NCBI GenBank assembly: GCA_025454395.1
Contig: JALOOM010000002.1
Coordinates: 62,001 to 126,000 of the forward strand
DNA from: Elainella sp. Prado103
Lineage (GTDB): Bacteria; Cyanobacteriota; Cyanobacteriia; Elainellales; Elainellaceae
Length of the DNA stretch: 64,000 nt
Reading direction: 5' to 3'
Within the stretch, counting starts at the first letter, position 1, and each line of letters starts with the position of its first letter. The notes beneath the pieces were generated by a model, which was not told where the DNA came from, searched no databases, and was given only the letters and a program-made list of their open reading frames with translations. Both the position numbers and the translations under genes were made by a program. This document shows positions 22,809 through 32,811 of this stretch, piece by piece.

Positions 22809-23198
22809 ATGACGGAAACTGCAACTACGCCATTAACTGGAAAGGCACTCCTCCAAAAAGTGAAAGAACTGTCGCACTTGCCCCGCCGTGAGAAGGCTAA
22901 GCGATGCGGCTATTACACCGTTGGCAAGAATAATCAAACTCGCGTAAATCTGGCGGACTTTTTTGAGGCTTTACTGGAAGCAAAAGGGACAACCCTCAAT
23001 GTTGAAGGCGCAAAAGATGGGCGTGGTCGAGAACCGACCTATCGCGTCAGTGTTCACAAAAATGGGCAGATCGTGATCGGTTCAACTTATACGGAAAAGA
23101 TGGGATTAAAGCCAGGTGATGAGTTTGAAATTAAACTTGGATATAAGCATATTCATCTGATTCAGATTGGTAATAGCGAAGAGGATTCCGAAGACTAG
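22809..23198 (+). CDS. cyAbrB-type AbrB family transcriptional regulator
   Basis: MTETATTPLTGKALLQKVKELSHLPRREKAKRCGYYT...ALLEAKGT...; conserved cyanobacterial AbrB-like architecture. Confidence 0.92.
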   Translation: MTETATTPLTGKALLQKVKELSHLPRREKAKRCGYYTVGKNNQTRVNLADFFEALLEAKGTTLNVEGAKDGRGREPTYRVSVHKNGQIVIGSTYTEKMGLKPGDEFEIKLGYKHIHLIQIGNSEEDSED

Positions 23199-23303
23199 AA
23201 CTGATATTTCATTGTCACATTTTGCTTTGTTTTCTACTTTGTCTGCATTGCTTTGACTGTATTTCTTTGACTGCATTACGATTTCCAACATTTCAAACTT
23301 AAT

Positions 23304-24197
23304 TTGAGTGGAATTCATCCCGTTGTAATTGGAATTGGTTTTTTTGCGATCTGGCTGTTTCTCTGGCTACCGATCGCTTATCCAATTGCTTTAAGAGTAG
23401 GTTGGCGACCATTTCAACCCAGTTTGCCGTCCCAAAAAATTCTCCTGTTATTGCCGCTTTATGGCATGGTTCCTCTGCTGTTGTGGGGAATAACCCGGTT
23501 GAATCATACCAGTTTCAAAGACTATGGCTGGCTCTGGCCCCAACTGCTCCGATCGTTTGGTTGGGGCGGGCTGATTGCGGCGGTTAGCCTGCTGCTGCTT
23601 TTCCTTCTGCAATATCGATTGGGTTGGCTAGCAAGATCAGCCCTAGATGCCGCTAATGCTGCCAATGTAGGTGCTGCCAATGTAGGTGCTGCCAATGTAG
23701 GTGCTGCCAATGTAGGTGCTGCCAATGTAGTGACCTGGCGACAGCAACTCTCGACGGTGATTGCCGTTTTGGGGTTAGCCGTTTGGATCAGTGGCACCGA
23801 AGAATTAGTGTTTCGCGGATTTTTACAGACTCAACTGCAGCAAGCCTGGCCCATTTGGCTGGCAGCCGTGATCGCCAGTGGCATTTTTGCGATCCTGCAT
23901 GGTGTGTGGGAAGGTGCGAGGGTTATACCCCAGTTGCCTGGCTTGTGGTTGATGGGTATGGTGTTGGTGCTGGCCAGGCTCGTCGATCAGAATAGTTTGG
24001 GGTTAGCCTGGGGATTGCATACAGGCTGGGTTTGGGTGATCGCTAGCTTAGATAGTCTAGGCTGGTTGCAATTTACCCCTAAAGCACCTGCTTGGCTGAC
24101 CGGCATTAACCAACAACCGATCGCGGGTGTGCTGAGTGGCTTATTTTTGAGTGGGACAGCGGTTGGGCTGTGGCTATTGTTTGGCTCGGCGGTTTAA
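23304..24197 (+). CDS. CPBP family intramembrane glutamic endopeptidase
   Basis: GTEELVFRGFLQTQL and AVIASGIFAILHG motifs; multiple hydrophobic helices. Confidence 0.88.
   Translation: MSGIHPVVIGIGFFAIWLFLWLPIAYPIALRVGWRPFQPSLPSQKILLLLPLYGMVPLLLWGITRLNHTSFKDYGWLWPQLLRSFGWGGLIAAVSLLLLFLLQYRLGWLARSALDAANAANVGAANVGAANVGAANVGAANVVTWRQQLSTVIAVLGLAVWISGTEELVFRGFLQTQLQQAWPIWLAAVIASGIFAILHGVWEGARVIPQLPGLWLMGMVLVLARLVDQNSLGLAWGLHTGWVWVIASLDSLGWLQFTPKAPAWLTGINQQPIAGVLSGLFLSGTAVGLWLLFGSAV
23658..23731 (+). repeat. In-frame 15-bp tandem repeat (AANVG)~5 inside the CPBP protease gene
   Basis: gctgccaatgtaggt repeated about 5 times with near-perfect identity. Confidence 0.95.
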
Positions 24198-24258
24198 GTT
24201 TAACTAGATGGGTATGACCAGTGCGACAGAATTGAAGCAAGAATGAATCAGGAATTCT

Positions 24259-25080
24259 ATGCCAGGACAACTATTGGGTGATCGATACGAAGTTGAAAAG
24301 CAGCTCGGTAAGCAATCGGGGCGGTGGACATTGCTGGCACGCGATCTCGTGACGCAAGATCCTGTCATCCTCAAAGTGCTTTGCATTGATGAAGAAATGC
24401 TGGCTGATGATTTAATGCTATTTCAGCGTGAGATTGAAACTTTACAAACCCTGGAGCACCCTGATACTCCTAAATACCTGGGATATTTTGAAATTGAACT
24501 CCCTAAAGCAGGCAAGGCGATCGTACTGCTTCAAAGCTACATTGCAGGTCAATCTCTGCAAACCTACTTGGCAGAAGGGCGAGTATTTAGTGAACCAGAG
24601 GCCCGTCAAATTGCTGGTGCGATTCTGCCGATTTTGACCTATCTCCATAACCATCAGCCTGCCATCATCCATCGAGATATTAAACCTAGCAATATCCTTC
24701 TGACCGGATCGCCCGATCAACCCACCGCTGGACAAATTTGCTTGATCGACTTTGGGTCTGTGCGGCTCTCGACTACGCTACCGATGGATCAAACCACTAC
24801 CACGATCGTGGGATCGGATGGCTATATTCCGCCAGAACAAATCGGGCGACGAGCAGTCAATGCCTCTGATCTCTATGGATTGGGAGTCACTTTAATTTCG
24901 AGTTTGACTGGCTTGCCTGCCACTCAGTTGCCTCGGCAGGGAATCCAGATCGATGTCAGGCGTAGTGTGGACTGTAGTCCGGCATTTACACAGTGGTTAT
25001 GCCAAATGACCGACGTTGAACTATATCGCCGATTTAGCACAGCCGAGGCAGCATTAGAGGCATTGCTAGCTCTGGAATAA
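24259..25080 (+). CDS. Serine/threonine protein kinase
   Basis: IIHRDIKPSNILLTG, LIDFGSVRL, GSDGYIPPEQ. Confidence 0.92.
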   Translation: MPGQLLGDRYEVEKQLGKQSGRWTLLARDLVTQDPVILKVLCIDEEMLADDLMLFQREIETLQTLEHPDTPKYLGYFEIELPKAGKAIVLLQSYIAGQSLQTYLAEGRVFSEPEARQIAGAILPILTYLHNHQPAIIHRDIKPSNILLTGSPDQPTAGQICLIDFGSVRLSTTLPMDQTTTTIVGSDGYIPPEQIGRRAVNASDLYGLGVTLISSLTGLPATQLPRQGIQIDVRRSVDCSPAFTQWLCQMTDVELYRRFSTAEAALEALLALE

Positions 25081-25234
25081 TCCTGAAATTCCCACCTGCC
25101 TCCTGAGAACGGCCTGTCCGGAACTGAGCAACTCCCCCTATAGTTAGGGAAGCGGCTAACGTTTGAGAATCCCTATCCTTAGGGAAAATAGTTAGAAAGC
25201 AAGTCACCACAGGAAGTCATTGCAGGAGAACGCT

Positions 25235-25399
25235 ATGCTACATCTCGGCTGGGCAGAAGTTGGATTAATCACCCTTGCTGCACTGCTCGTCTTCGGGCCG
25301 AAAAAGATCCCTGAACTTGGCAGCGCCTTGGGTAAAACGCTGCGTGGATTCAAAGAAGAGATTAAATCGTCTGAGGAAACCGAGGCAGAACAAGATTAG
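25235..25399 (+). CDS. tatA: Sec-independent translocase TatA/E (54 aa; absent from the ORF track)
   Basis: Translation MLHLGWAEVGLITLAALLVFGPKKIPELGSALGKTLRGFKEEIKSSEETEAEQD*; canonical FGPKKIPELG motif; RBS-like aggaga upstream. Confidence 0.9.
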   Translation: MLHLGWAEVGLITLAALLVFGPKKIPELGSALGKTLRGFKEEIKSSEETEAEQD

Positions 25400-25413
25400 G
25401 ATCCAACGATCGG

Positions 25414-28134
25414 TTATCCCCCTGATTGCACGTAAGATCCAGATTCGATCGAGACATTTGGAGCTGAAGCAACCGATGTTTCGATCGAGCCGTTCGGTAT
25501 GGCGGCAGTCGGCAATGCCAAATCCGGTAAGGGATTCCTGTCCTGAATTAAACGAATGGCAGCAGTGACACTCTCTGGAAAGATGACCACTAAACTTCCA
25601 GGCGGTGCCTGATCCAAAGCCTGATTGAGTGCTGTTGTTTCATCTAAAACCACCTCATAGGGGATCCCGGTTTTGGCTGCTTCAATGCCTTCCACAATCA
25701 GCTTAGCCACCTCTCCGGCTGCCCGGCCGCGACGATCTTGATCTTCCTTGACCAGAATTTGATCGAACATGCGAGCGGAGAGATCACCCAGCATCAAGAA
25801 GTCTTCATCTCGCCGATCGCCCGGTGCCCCAACCACGCCAATGCGTTGCCCTGACCAATTGCGGACAAACCCCCCGATCGCTTCATAACTATGGGGATTA
25901 TGGGCGTAGTCCACCATGGCATGAAAACGACCAAGGTTAAATAGGTTCATTCGCCCAGGCGTTTGCCCAACCGAAGCCTGGAAAGTCAGTAAAGCCGTGC
26001 GAATATCTTCAATTCGGATGCCATGGGCAAAGGCCGCGACACTAGCCGCTAGGGCATTGGCGATCATGAACGGAGCCCGGCCGCCCATTGTCAGCGGCAA
26101 ATTCACCGCCTGCTCAATGCGCAATGTCCAATCTCCCTTCAAAATCGACAGGTAACCATTTTCATAGATGGCGGCCAGCCCCCCCTGTTGGGTGTGGGTA
26201 CGCACGATCGGGTGATCGGGGCTCATGGAGAAGTAAGCCACCTGAGCATTCACCCGGTTGGCCATGGCAGCGACTAGCGGATCATCGGCATTCAGCACCG
26301 CATAGCCATTGGGCTGCACCGACTCCACCACCACACTCTTGAGGTGGGCCAGGTCTTCGACAGTGTCAATGTCACCAATGCCTAAATGATCGGCAGCCAC
26401 GTTTAGGACAACACCGATATCACACTGACTGAAGCCGAGCCCCGATCGCAAAATTCCACCCCGGGCGGTTTCCAGAACGGCCACTTCCACGGTGGGATCG
26501 CGCAGGATCGTTTGGGCGCTTTGGGGGCCGGTGGTATCCCCTTGCTCGACTAGATAGCCGCCAATGTAAATGCCATCAGTGGTGGTGTAGCCAACAGTGC
26601 GTCCGGTTTGCTTGACAATATGAGCCAACAACCGGGTCGTGGTGGTTTTGCCATTAGTGCCAGTAACCGACAAAATGGGTACCCGACTGGGACTACCGGA
26701 CGGAAACAGCATGTCTAAGACAGGTTCTGCCACGTTGCGGGGAATGCCTTCACTGGGGCAAAAATGCATCCGGAAGCCAGGAGCAGCATTGACTTCCACA
26801 ATCACCCCATCCACTTCACGCAGCGGTTTGGAAATATCAGAAGTAACGACATCGATCCCAGCAATATCCAGCCCGATCGTTTTAGCGACCCGTTGGGCGA
26901 TCCAGATATTTTCCGGGTGGATCTCATCCGTGCGATCGATCGCGGTGCCGCCTGTACTGAGGTTGGCAGTGGCTTTGAGATAGCAGATTTCCCCGGCGGG
27001 TAAAACAGTCTCCAGATCGTAGCCTTGCCGCTCCATCAGCTCCCAGGATGTACGATCCAGCTCAATCCGGGTCAAGATGTTTTCATGCCCATCACCCCGT
27101 CGGGGATCGCGGTTGGTTTCTTCAATTCGCTCGGCAATGGTAGATTTACCATCTCCGATCACATGGGCCGGCACTCGCTCAGCGACTGCGACCACTTTGC
27201 CATTCACCACCAGAACCCGGTGATCACGGCCCACATAGTATCGCTCGATGATAATGCCCTTGGAAACTGCTTTGGCGGCATCATAGGCTTCTTCCGCCAA
27301 ATCCCAGGTCGTGATGTTGATCGTGATGCCCCGCCCATGGTTGCCATCAAGCGGCTTGATCACAATCGGGTATCCCCCCACATCTTCGATCGCCTGCTCC
27401 AATTCATCCAGATAGTAGATCACCGTGCCACGAGGTACTGGGATACCCGCATCTCGCAAAATTTTCTTAGTCCCTTCTTTATCGGAAGCCAGCTCGACCC
27501 CCAAAATGCTGGTATTGCCGCTCAGAGTGGCTTGAATGCGCTTTTGGTACACACCATAGCCCAATTGAATGAGCGATCGGGCACTCAAGGGTAGCCAGGG
27601 AATCCCTCTTGATTCGGCTTCGCGGACAATATTCTCGGTGCTGGGCCCTAAGGCCGCTTGGGAGCCAAAATCTTGCAGATCTTGCAGATCTTGCTCCAGC
27701 TCGCTAGCGGGATAAAAGCCCGTCTCTAGGATGGTTTGGCATAGTCGCACCGCTGCCCGTCCGGTATATCGTCCAGCTTGCTCATCGACATACTCAAACA
27801 CCACCTGATAGATGCCAGCCTCGGCCGTTTCACGAACCCGCCCGAACTGAACGGGCATCTCTGCTAGTGTTTGCAGCTCCAGCGCGACATGTTGAATGAC
27901 CTGAGCAAGAGATACACCTTGGCGAACGCGCTGCAAAAAACCTGCCGGGGCTTCCGGCGAGATCTGTTCAGCGAGGCTGGGGAGAATCTCAGAGAGCCCT
28001 TCATAAAAACCGGAGATTTGATCGGTTGAAGTGTCTGCTAAGTCTTCTAAATCTAACCGTAATACGATCAGTTTAGGATGACGAATACTCCAATAATTAG
28101 GGCCACGCAGCGTCTGTGTTTTGAGAATTTTCAT
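25414..28134 (-). CDS. cphA: Cyanophycin synthetase
   Basis: 906 aa, MKILKTQTLRGPNYWSIRHPKLIVLRLDLE...; ATP-grasp region and Mur ligase-like P-loop VTGTNGKTTTTRLL. Confidence 0.97.
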   Translation of the reverse strand: MKILKTQTLRGPNYWSIRHPKLIVLRLDLEDLADTSTDQISGFYEGLSEILPSLAEQISPEAPAGFLQRVRQGVSLAQVIQHVALELQTLAEMPVQFGRVRETAEAGIYQVVFEYVDEQAGRYTGRAAVRLCQTILETGFYPASELEQDLQDLQDFGSQAALGPSTENIVREAESRGIPWLPLSARSLIQLGYGVYQKRIQATLSGNTSILGVELASDKEGTKKILRDAGIPVPRGTVIYYLDELEQAIEDVGGYPIVIKPLDGNHGRGITINITTWDLAEEAYDAAKAVSKGIIIERYYVGRDHRVLVVNGKVVAVAERVPAHVIGDGKSTIAERIEETNRDPRRGDGHENILTRIELDRTSWELMERQGYDLETVLPAGEICYLKATANLSTGGTAIDRTDEIHPENIWIAQRVAKTIGLDIAGIDVVTSDISKPLREVDGVIVEVNAAPGFRMHFCPSEGIPRNVAEPVLDMLFPSGSPSRVPILSVTGTNGKTTTTRLLAHIVKQTGRTVGYTTTDGIYIGGYLVEQGDTTGPQSAQTILRDPTVEVAVLETARGGILRSGLGFSQCDIGVVLNVAADHLGIGDIDTVEDLAHLKSVVVESVQPNGYAVLNADDPLVAAMANRVNAQVAYFSMSPDHPIVRTHTQQGGLAAIYENGYLSILKGDWTLRIEQAVNLPLTMGGRAPFMIANALAASVAAFAHGIRIEDIRTALLTFQASVGQTPGRMNLFNLGRFHAMVDYAHNPHSYEAIGGFVRNWSGQRIGVVGAPGDRRDEDFLMLGDLSARMFDQILVKEDQDRRGRAAGEVAKLIVEGIEAAKTGIPYEVVLDETTALNQALDQAPPGSLVVIFPESVTAAIRLIQDRNPLPDLALPTAAIPNGSIETSVASAPNVSIESGSYVQSGG

Positions 28135-28395
28135 AGGACAACCAAAGATATCCGGCAGCAGGTAGGGGCATCTAGTCTAGTCTTGTGCTGAGAAAACAGC
28201 GAAACCGTTCACTATGAACAGTTTGACAAAATGGATGCCAGCATCCCCTTGAAGCTGACCGCGTTGAAACTGGCACATCCTCAACCCCAACTCTCTCTTT
28301 CAGCCTACTTGCAGCCGACGGTCAAAAAACTTACCTTTTCTCTAAATTTCCAGCAGATAGATTCTGACTCACCTTATCTCACAAATTTCAGTCAC

Positions 28396-29373
28396 TCAAC
28401 ATCGATCGGCAGGAATGACCTGTCTTTTTTCTAGATCATAGCGATCACCTTGGCTGAGAATATGCAAGTGCAGGTTATGGATGCCGATTGGATCCGCATT
28501 GCTGACCTGAGCATAATTGGTGTGGGTCATCTCAACGGGATCGACGATGGTGACCGTGCCTTTGCCAATCACTTGAAGGCTGCTGAATCTGCCGTAGCTC
28601 TCAAACAGGTTACCTTCGAACATAGCGCAAGTATCTTCATCAATACCGATGCCCAGCTTGTCGGGGTAGGCAGCCACCGCGCTTAGCAGCCGAGCCATCC
28701 GATTGCGATTATGAAAATGCTGATCCACGATCACCTCAGGGATGATCCCTAGCCCGATCGTCATATCGACTAAGGATTGATTAGGGGATTCGCCACTTCC
28801 TCCTCCGGCGATCATGTGGTGTCCCATCACAGCGGCTCCGGCACTGGTTCCGGCCAGCGTGACTTCACCAGAGCGAGCCCGCTGGCGCACACAGTTCATG
28901 ATCGGGGTATCAGACAATAGATCGCAAAGGCGCAGTTGATCCCCGCCGGTCATAAACACGCCAGTGCAGTCTTCGATAAAGGCTTGCCAATCTCCATCTG
29001 AGCCATGTTCTCGATCGCGGATATCGATCACCTCGATCGCCTTGGCACCCATCTCCTCGAAGATATCGTGATAGCGGCTACCAATCACTGCTGGCTCCCG
29101 TGAAGCCGATGGAATGATGGCAATGCGGGCATCCGTACCGCCCGATCGCTGAAAAAAAGTGTGTAAGATTTGTCGTCCATGAAGTTTGTCTTCGGCACCG
29201 CCAATGACCAGGACGGCTGTTTTCGTAGGCTGGGGCATCCTCTGCTGAAGGGGTTGAGAGTCTAGTTGCAGCATCATATCGCTTCTGGACAATGATTTGG
29301 GCATCCGAAATTTGGGCATCCGATGAATCAATTGCTCCAGTAGCTTACCGAAGACGATGCCTAGTTTATTCAT
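28396..29373 (-). CDS. cphB: Cyanophycinase
   Basis: VLVIGGAEDKLHGRQILHTFFQRSGG..., GTSAGAAVMG nucleophile motif. Confidence 0.96.
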   Translation of the reverse strand: MNKLGIVFGKLLEQLIHRMPKFRMPKSLSRSDMMLQLDSQPLQQRMPQPTKTAVLVIGGAEDKLHGRQILHTFFQRSGGTDARIAIIPSASREPAVIGSRYHDIFEEMGAKAIEVIDIRDREHGSDGDWQAFIEDCTGVFMTGGDQLRLCDLLSDTPIMNCVRQRARSGEVTLAGTSAGAAVMGHHMIAGGGSGESPNQSLVDMTIGLGIIPEVIVDQHFHNRNRMARLLSAVAAYPDKLGIGIDEDTCAMFEGNLFESYGRFSSLQVIGKGTVTIVDPVEMTHTNYAQVSNADPIGIHNLHLHILSQGDRYDLEKRQVIPADRC

Positions 29374-29565
29374 GAGTCAATCAAGAGAAGTGTGATCCCA
29401 TCTCTCCGGCTTCTTGGGAACAAATTTGATCCTTTATTAAATTATCCTAAAAGGAGAATTCGTGCCTTAAAAGTCTATAGCAGGAGATAGGTAGGAATTG
29501 CGAGAAAGCTCAAGAAATTTAACCAGCTAGCTTGATGCTCCCAGCCTTCGATCTGACGCTACAAG

Positions 29566-29665
29566 GACTGAACCAAGGTTTAATCCACAGGTCTGACCCA
29601 AGGTTTGATCCGCAAGTCTGAGCCAACGGCTGATTGACTGACAAAGCTGATTGACTGACAAAACG
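29566..29665. repeat. Degenerate 25-bp tandem repeat followed by two GATTGACTGACAAA copies
   Basis: ggactgaaccaaggtttaatccaca/ggtctgacccaaggtttgatccgca/agtctgagcc..., then gctgattgactgacaaagctgattgactgacaaaacgg. Confidence 0.75.
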
Positions 29666-29835
29666 GTTTAGTCCGATCGCCTCTCCCCGGATTCTATGGC
29701 CGTAAATTGATTAAGTTTATTTTCACTGATGACTTTGCAAGCCAGGCCGAGGAACGGTAAATTTTTGTATAGGATTTGTATAGGCTACGACGAACGCTCA
29801 CCTTTGTTCATCCCCATGGCTAGAACCCGATTTTC

Positions 29836-30711
29836 ATGATCACTCAGGATCCTCAAGAGCCGACTTGGCTTACAGTGGTGCGACTGCTGCGTTGGGACAA
29901 ACCGGCTGGTCGGCTCATTCTCATGATTCCTGCCCTTTGGGCTGTCGTCTTGGCGGCACAGGGTTTTCCCCCATTACCTCTGGTTGGGGTGATTGTTTTG
30001 GGCAGTTTGGCCACCAGTGCCGCAGGTTGTGTGGTAAACGATCTGTGGGATCGGGATATCGATCCCCAGGTCAGCCGCACCCGAAACCGACCCCTAGCAG
30101 CCCGATCGCTCTCGGTTAAAACGGGGATCGGGGTTGCATTTATTGCCTTTCTCTGTGCCCTAGGCTTGGCATTTTACCTGAATCGCTTCAGTTTCTGGCT
30201 GTGTGTTGCAGCGGTGCCGTTTATTGTACTCTATCCCCTGGCTAAGCGAGTTTTTCCGGTACCTCAGCTTGTGCTGTCACTCTGTTGGGGTTTCACCGTT
30301 CTGATTAGCTGGAGTGCGGTAACGGGCGAGCTCGATCGATCGGCTTGGTTACTCTGGGGGGCGACGGTGCTATGGACTCTGGGTTTCGATACGGTTTATG
30401 CCATGGCCGATCGACTAGATGATGAACGGGTCGGCGTAAACTCTAGCGCTCGCTTTTTCGGAGACTATGCCCCTGCTGCCGTTGGCGTTTTTTGGGTTGG
30501 TAGTGCCCTGCTGCTCGTGAACATGGCATGGCAGTTGATGTTGGGTTTCCCTTTCTGGATCGGGCTAGCGATCGTGATAGCAGGTTGGAGCTGGCAGGTT
30601 TATCAGCTCTCAGATCATCCTGAGCCGAGCTTATATGGCAAAATCTTTCGACAAAATGTTTGGCTAGGGTTTGTGTTGCTGCTGGGGATAGAATTAGGTT
30701 TGCTGGTCTAG
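29836..30711 (+). CDS. 4-hydroxybenzoate polyprenyltransferase (UbiA family)
   Basis: LLRWDKPAGRLILMIPALWAV, NDLWDRDIDPQVSRTRNRPLAA, YAMADRLDDERVGVNSSARFFG. Confidence 0.92.
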   Translation: MITQDPQEPTWLTVVRLLRWDKPAGRLILMIPALWAVVLAAQGFPPLPLVGVIVLGSLATSAAGCVVNDLWDRDIDPQVSRTRNRPLAARSLSVKTGIGVAFIAFLCALGLAFYLNRFSFWLCVAAVPFIVLYPLAKRVFPVPQLVLSLCWGFTVLISWSAVTGELDRSAWLLWGATVLWTLGFDTVYAMADRLDDERVGVNSSARFFGDYAPAAVGVFWVGSALLLVNMAWQLMLGFPFWIGLAIVIAGWSWQVYQLSDHPEPSLYGKIFRQNVWLGFVLLLGIELGLLV

Positions 30712-30818
30712 TGTGGTGACCTTAGAGGGGGTTTGAGAAGTTCTACGATGAGAAGTTCTCCTATCAGTCGCAAAACGCACGACCGCCCTAAATTCTCCTG
30801 ACTAGATTCTCCTTAAAG

Positions 30819-30914
30819 GATCGCTGAGACAGGGGATCGCTGGAATAGCAGATCACTGGAATAGCAGATCGCTGGAATAGCAGATCACTGGAATAGCAGA
30901 TCACTGAGGCAGGA
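30819..30914. repeat. 16-bp tandem array, 6 units
   Basis: gatcgctgagacaggg/gatcgctggaatagca/gatcactggaatagca/gatcgctggaatagca/gatcactggaatagca/gatcactgaggcagga. Confidence 0.93.
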
Positions 30915-31199
30915 GATTATAGAGATTCATTGATGGTTTTTACAGTGAAGCTACACTGAAGCTTCGCAGACGGTGATTTTTGCAAAACCATAAAGAATAT
31001 CTTTCGCCCAGGTTCGTTCGCCCGAAATCAAGTTAGCCTGATGATAAGACTAGGCGATAGTTGGATTTGAACCTAAACCGATCGAGATCAATCTGGACAG
31101 ACCGATCAAGCTCGATCCTCTAACATCGGTTTCCCCTTGTTGGCTTCTCACTGGATCGTCTTAATTTGATCGTCGATTACTCAACTGAATCTGATTGAG

Positions 31200-31282
31200 T
31201 CGGTTCAAATTAGGTCAGTTCAAATTAGGTCAGTTCAAATTAGGTCAGTTCAAATTAGGTCAGTAATTAGGTCGGTTCAGAG
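31200..31282. repeat. 15-bp tandem array (ggtcagttcaaatta), about 5 units
   Basis: Direct reading; lies 66 bp before the phosphoribosyltransferase ATG. Confidence 0.93.
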
Positions 31283-31347
31283 GGCTGGTTCAATGGAGCA
31301 CTCAGGTTTAGCCAGCTCCAGTTGTACAGGCAAAGGAGTTCTGTACT

Positions 31348-32016
31348 ATGGAACGGAAATTTCGCGATCGAACAGAAGCAGGTCAACTATTGGCGGCTCA
31401 ACTTCAAGCCTATGCCCATTGTCCCAATGGGTTGGTGCTAGCTTTGCCTCGGGGTGGAGTACCCGTAGCCTATGAGATTGCTGAAGCTTTGAACCTACCC
31501 CTGGATGTCTGTTTGGTGCGCAAGCTAGGGGTGCCTGGACAAGAAGAGTTGGCGATGGGGGCGATCGCACCAGGGGGAGTCATGATTCTCAACAATGAAG
31601 TGTTGCGGATGTTGCATCTCTCCCGGCAAACCCTGCTGCAAGTGGCAAACATCGAAAAACGCGAACTTGAGCGACGGCAACGGGTATATCAATCCGATCG
31701 ACCCCTGCCGATCATTCGGGATCGAACGATTATTTTGGTGGATGATGGCATTGCCACCAGCTCTACCCTACGGGCTGCCATTACTGTATTGCAGCGGCAG
31801 CGGCCTCAGCAAATTATTGTGGCCGTTCCAGTCATGCCGATCGCAATCTATGCATCCTTGAAAAAGCTAGTTCAACAGGTGATTAGCTTATCAATGCCGG
31901 AACCGTTGCGATCGATCGGGCAATGGTATGAAGATTTTTCTCAAACATCGGATGCCGAAGTTTGTCATTTGTTAAAACAAGCATCAATTCGTCAAATGGA
32001 ATGCTCTCTCGGATAG
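31348..32016 (+). CDS. Phosphoribosyltransferase family protein
   Basis: LALPRGGVPVAYEIAEAL, IILVDDGIATSSTLRAAI (PRPP loop). Confidence 0.88.
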   Translation: MERKFRDRTEAGQLLAAQLQAYAHCPNGLVLALPRGGVPVAYEIAEALNLPLDVCLVRKLGVPGQEELAMGAIAPGGVMILNNEVLRMLHLSRQTLLQVANIEKRELERRQRVYQSDRPLPIIRDRTIILVDDGIATSSTLRAAITVLQRQRPQQIIVAVPVMPIAIYASLKKLVQQVISLSMPEPLRSIGQWYEDFSQTSDAEVCHLLKQASIRQMECSLG

Positions 32017-32196
32017 TAAATTGATAATCTAAGGGATAGTCTAAGCAAGCATGGATAGCAAGTTGATTTCAAATTAATGATGCTGTCAAACTAATGCCAA
32101 ACTAATACCCAATCAATGCCAAACCAGTGTTAGACCAATATTGGATCAATGTTGAACCAATGTTGAATTTGTGAGTTGAATTTGTGAGGAGAACCT

Positions 32197-32538
32197 ATGT
32201 CAGACTTTCAAGATTTTTTAAAGCGGCAATTTGCCTACGTGGCGATCGGTGAATTCAAACCCGGTAAATTTGAAGAAGCACAGCAGCTCTATGAGCAGGC
32301 AGTAGCAACCTATGGCGAAGGGTTTCAGGGCTCCTATTTGCTACAAGAGCCAGGTACCGATCGCGGGATCGCTATCATCTTTTGGGAGAGTGCTTCTGAC
32401 ATGGAAGCCAGTCATACAGAAGCCCATGAGCAACTGATGAAAAAAATGGCTCCTCTGTTTGCTTCCCATCCTCAAACTTCGCTATGTGAGGTTGTCTGTA
32501 ATATTCAAACTGAGCAACCAGTGGCCGAATTGGTCTAA
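32197..32538 (+). CDS. ABM-like (dimeric alpha-beta barrel) small protein
   Basis: VAIGEFKPGKFEEAQQLYEQAVATYGEGFQGSYLLQEPGTDRGIAIIFWESASDMEA. Confidence 0.65.
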   Translation: MSDFQDFLKRQFAYVAIGEFKPGKFEEAQQLYEQAVATYGEGFQGSYLLQEPGTDRGIAIIFWESASDMEASHTEAHEQLMKKMAPLFASHPQTSLCEVVCNIQTEQPVAELV

Positions 32539-32811
32539 CGCAGTTGTACCCTGAATAATCCAATCAAATAGATTGTCAAATCCAATCAAATGGGTTGTCA
32601 AGAGATCATTCATGGGTAGCCAAGCTCTATGGCAGAGTGATGCCTAGATAATAAAAATCTAGATACATAAAAGTCTAGATGCATGGTGACCGTGAAAGTG
32701 GAAAATACTGGCAAATTGATGTTAATCAAATGGATGAAGCTCAAAATGCCAGTCTACATATCAGCGTATGTATTAGCTAATATGCCGATAATATATGCTA
32801 AATATATCGGG

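Noticed and set aside
27025-27594. 189-aa plus-strand ORF antisense to cphA
   Set aside because: Overlaps conserved ATP-grasp coding sequence; no recognisable product.
28231-28434. 67-aa plus-strand ORF between cphA and cphB
   Set aside because: No domain signal, lies in the cphB-cphA intergenic region on the opposite strand and overlaps the cphB 3' end.
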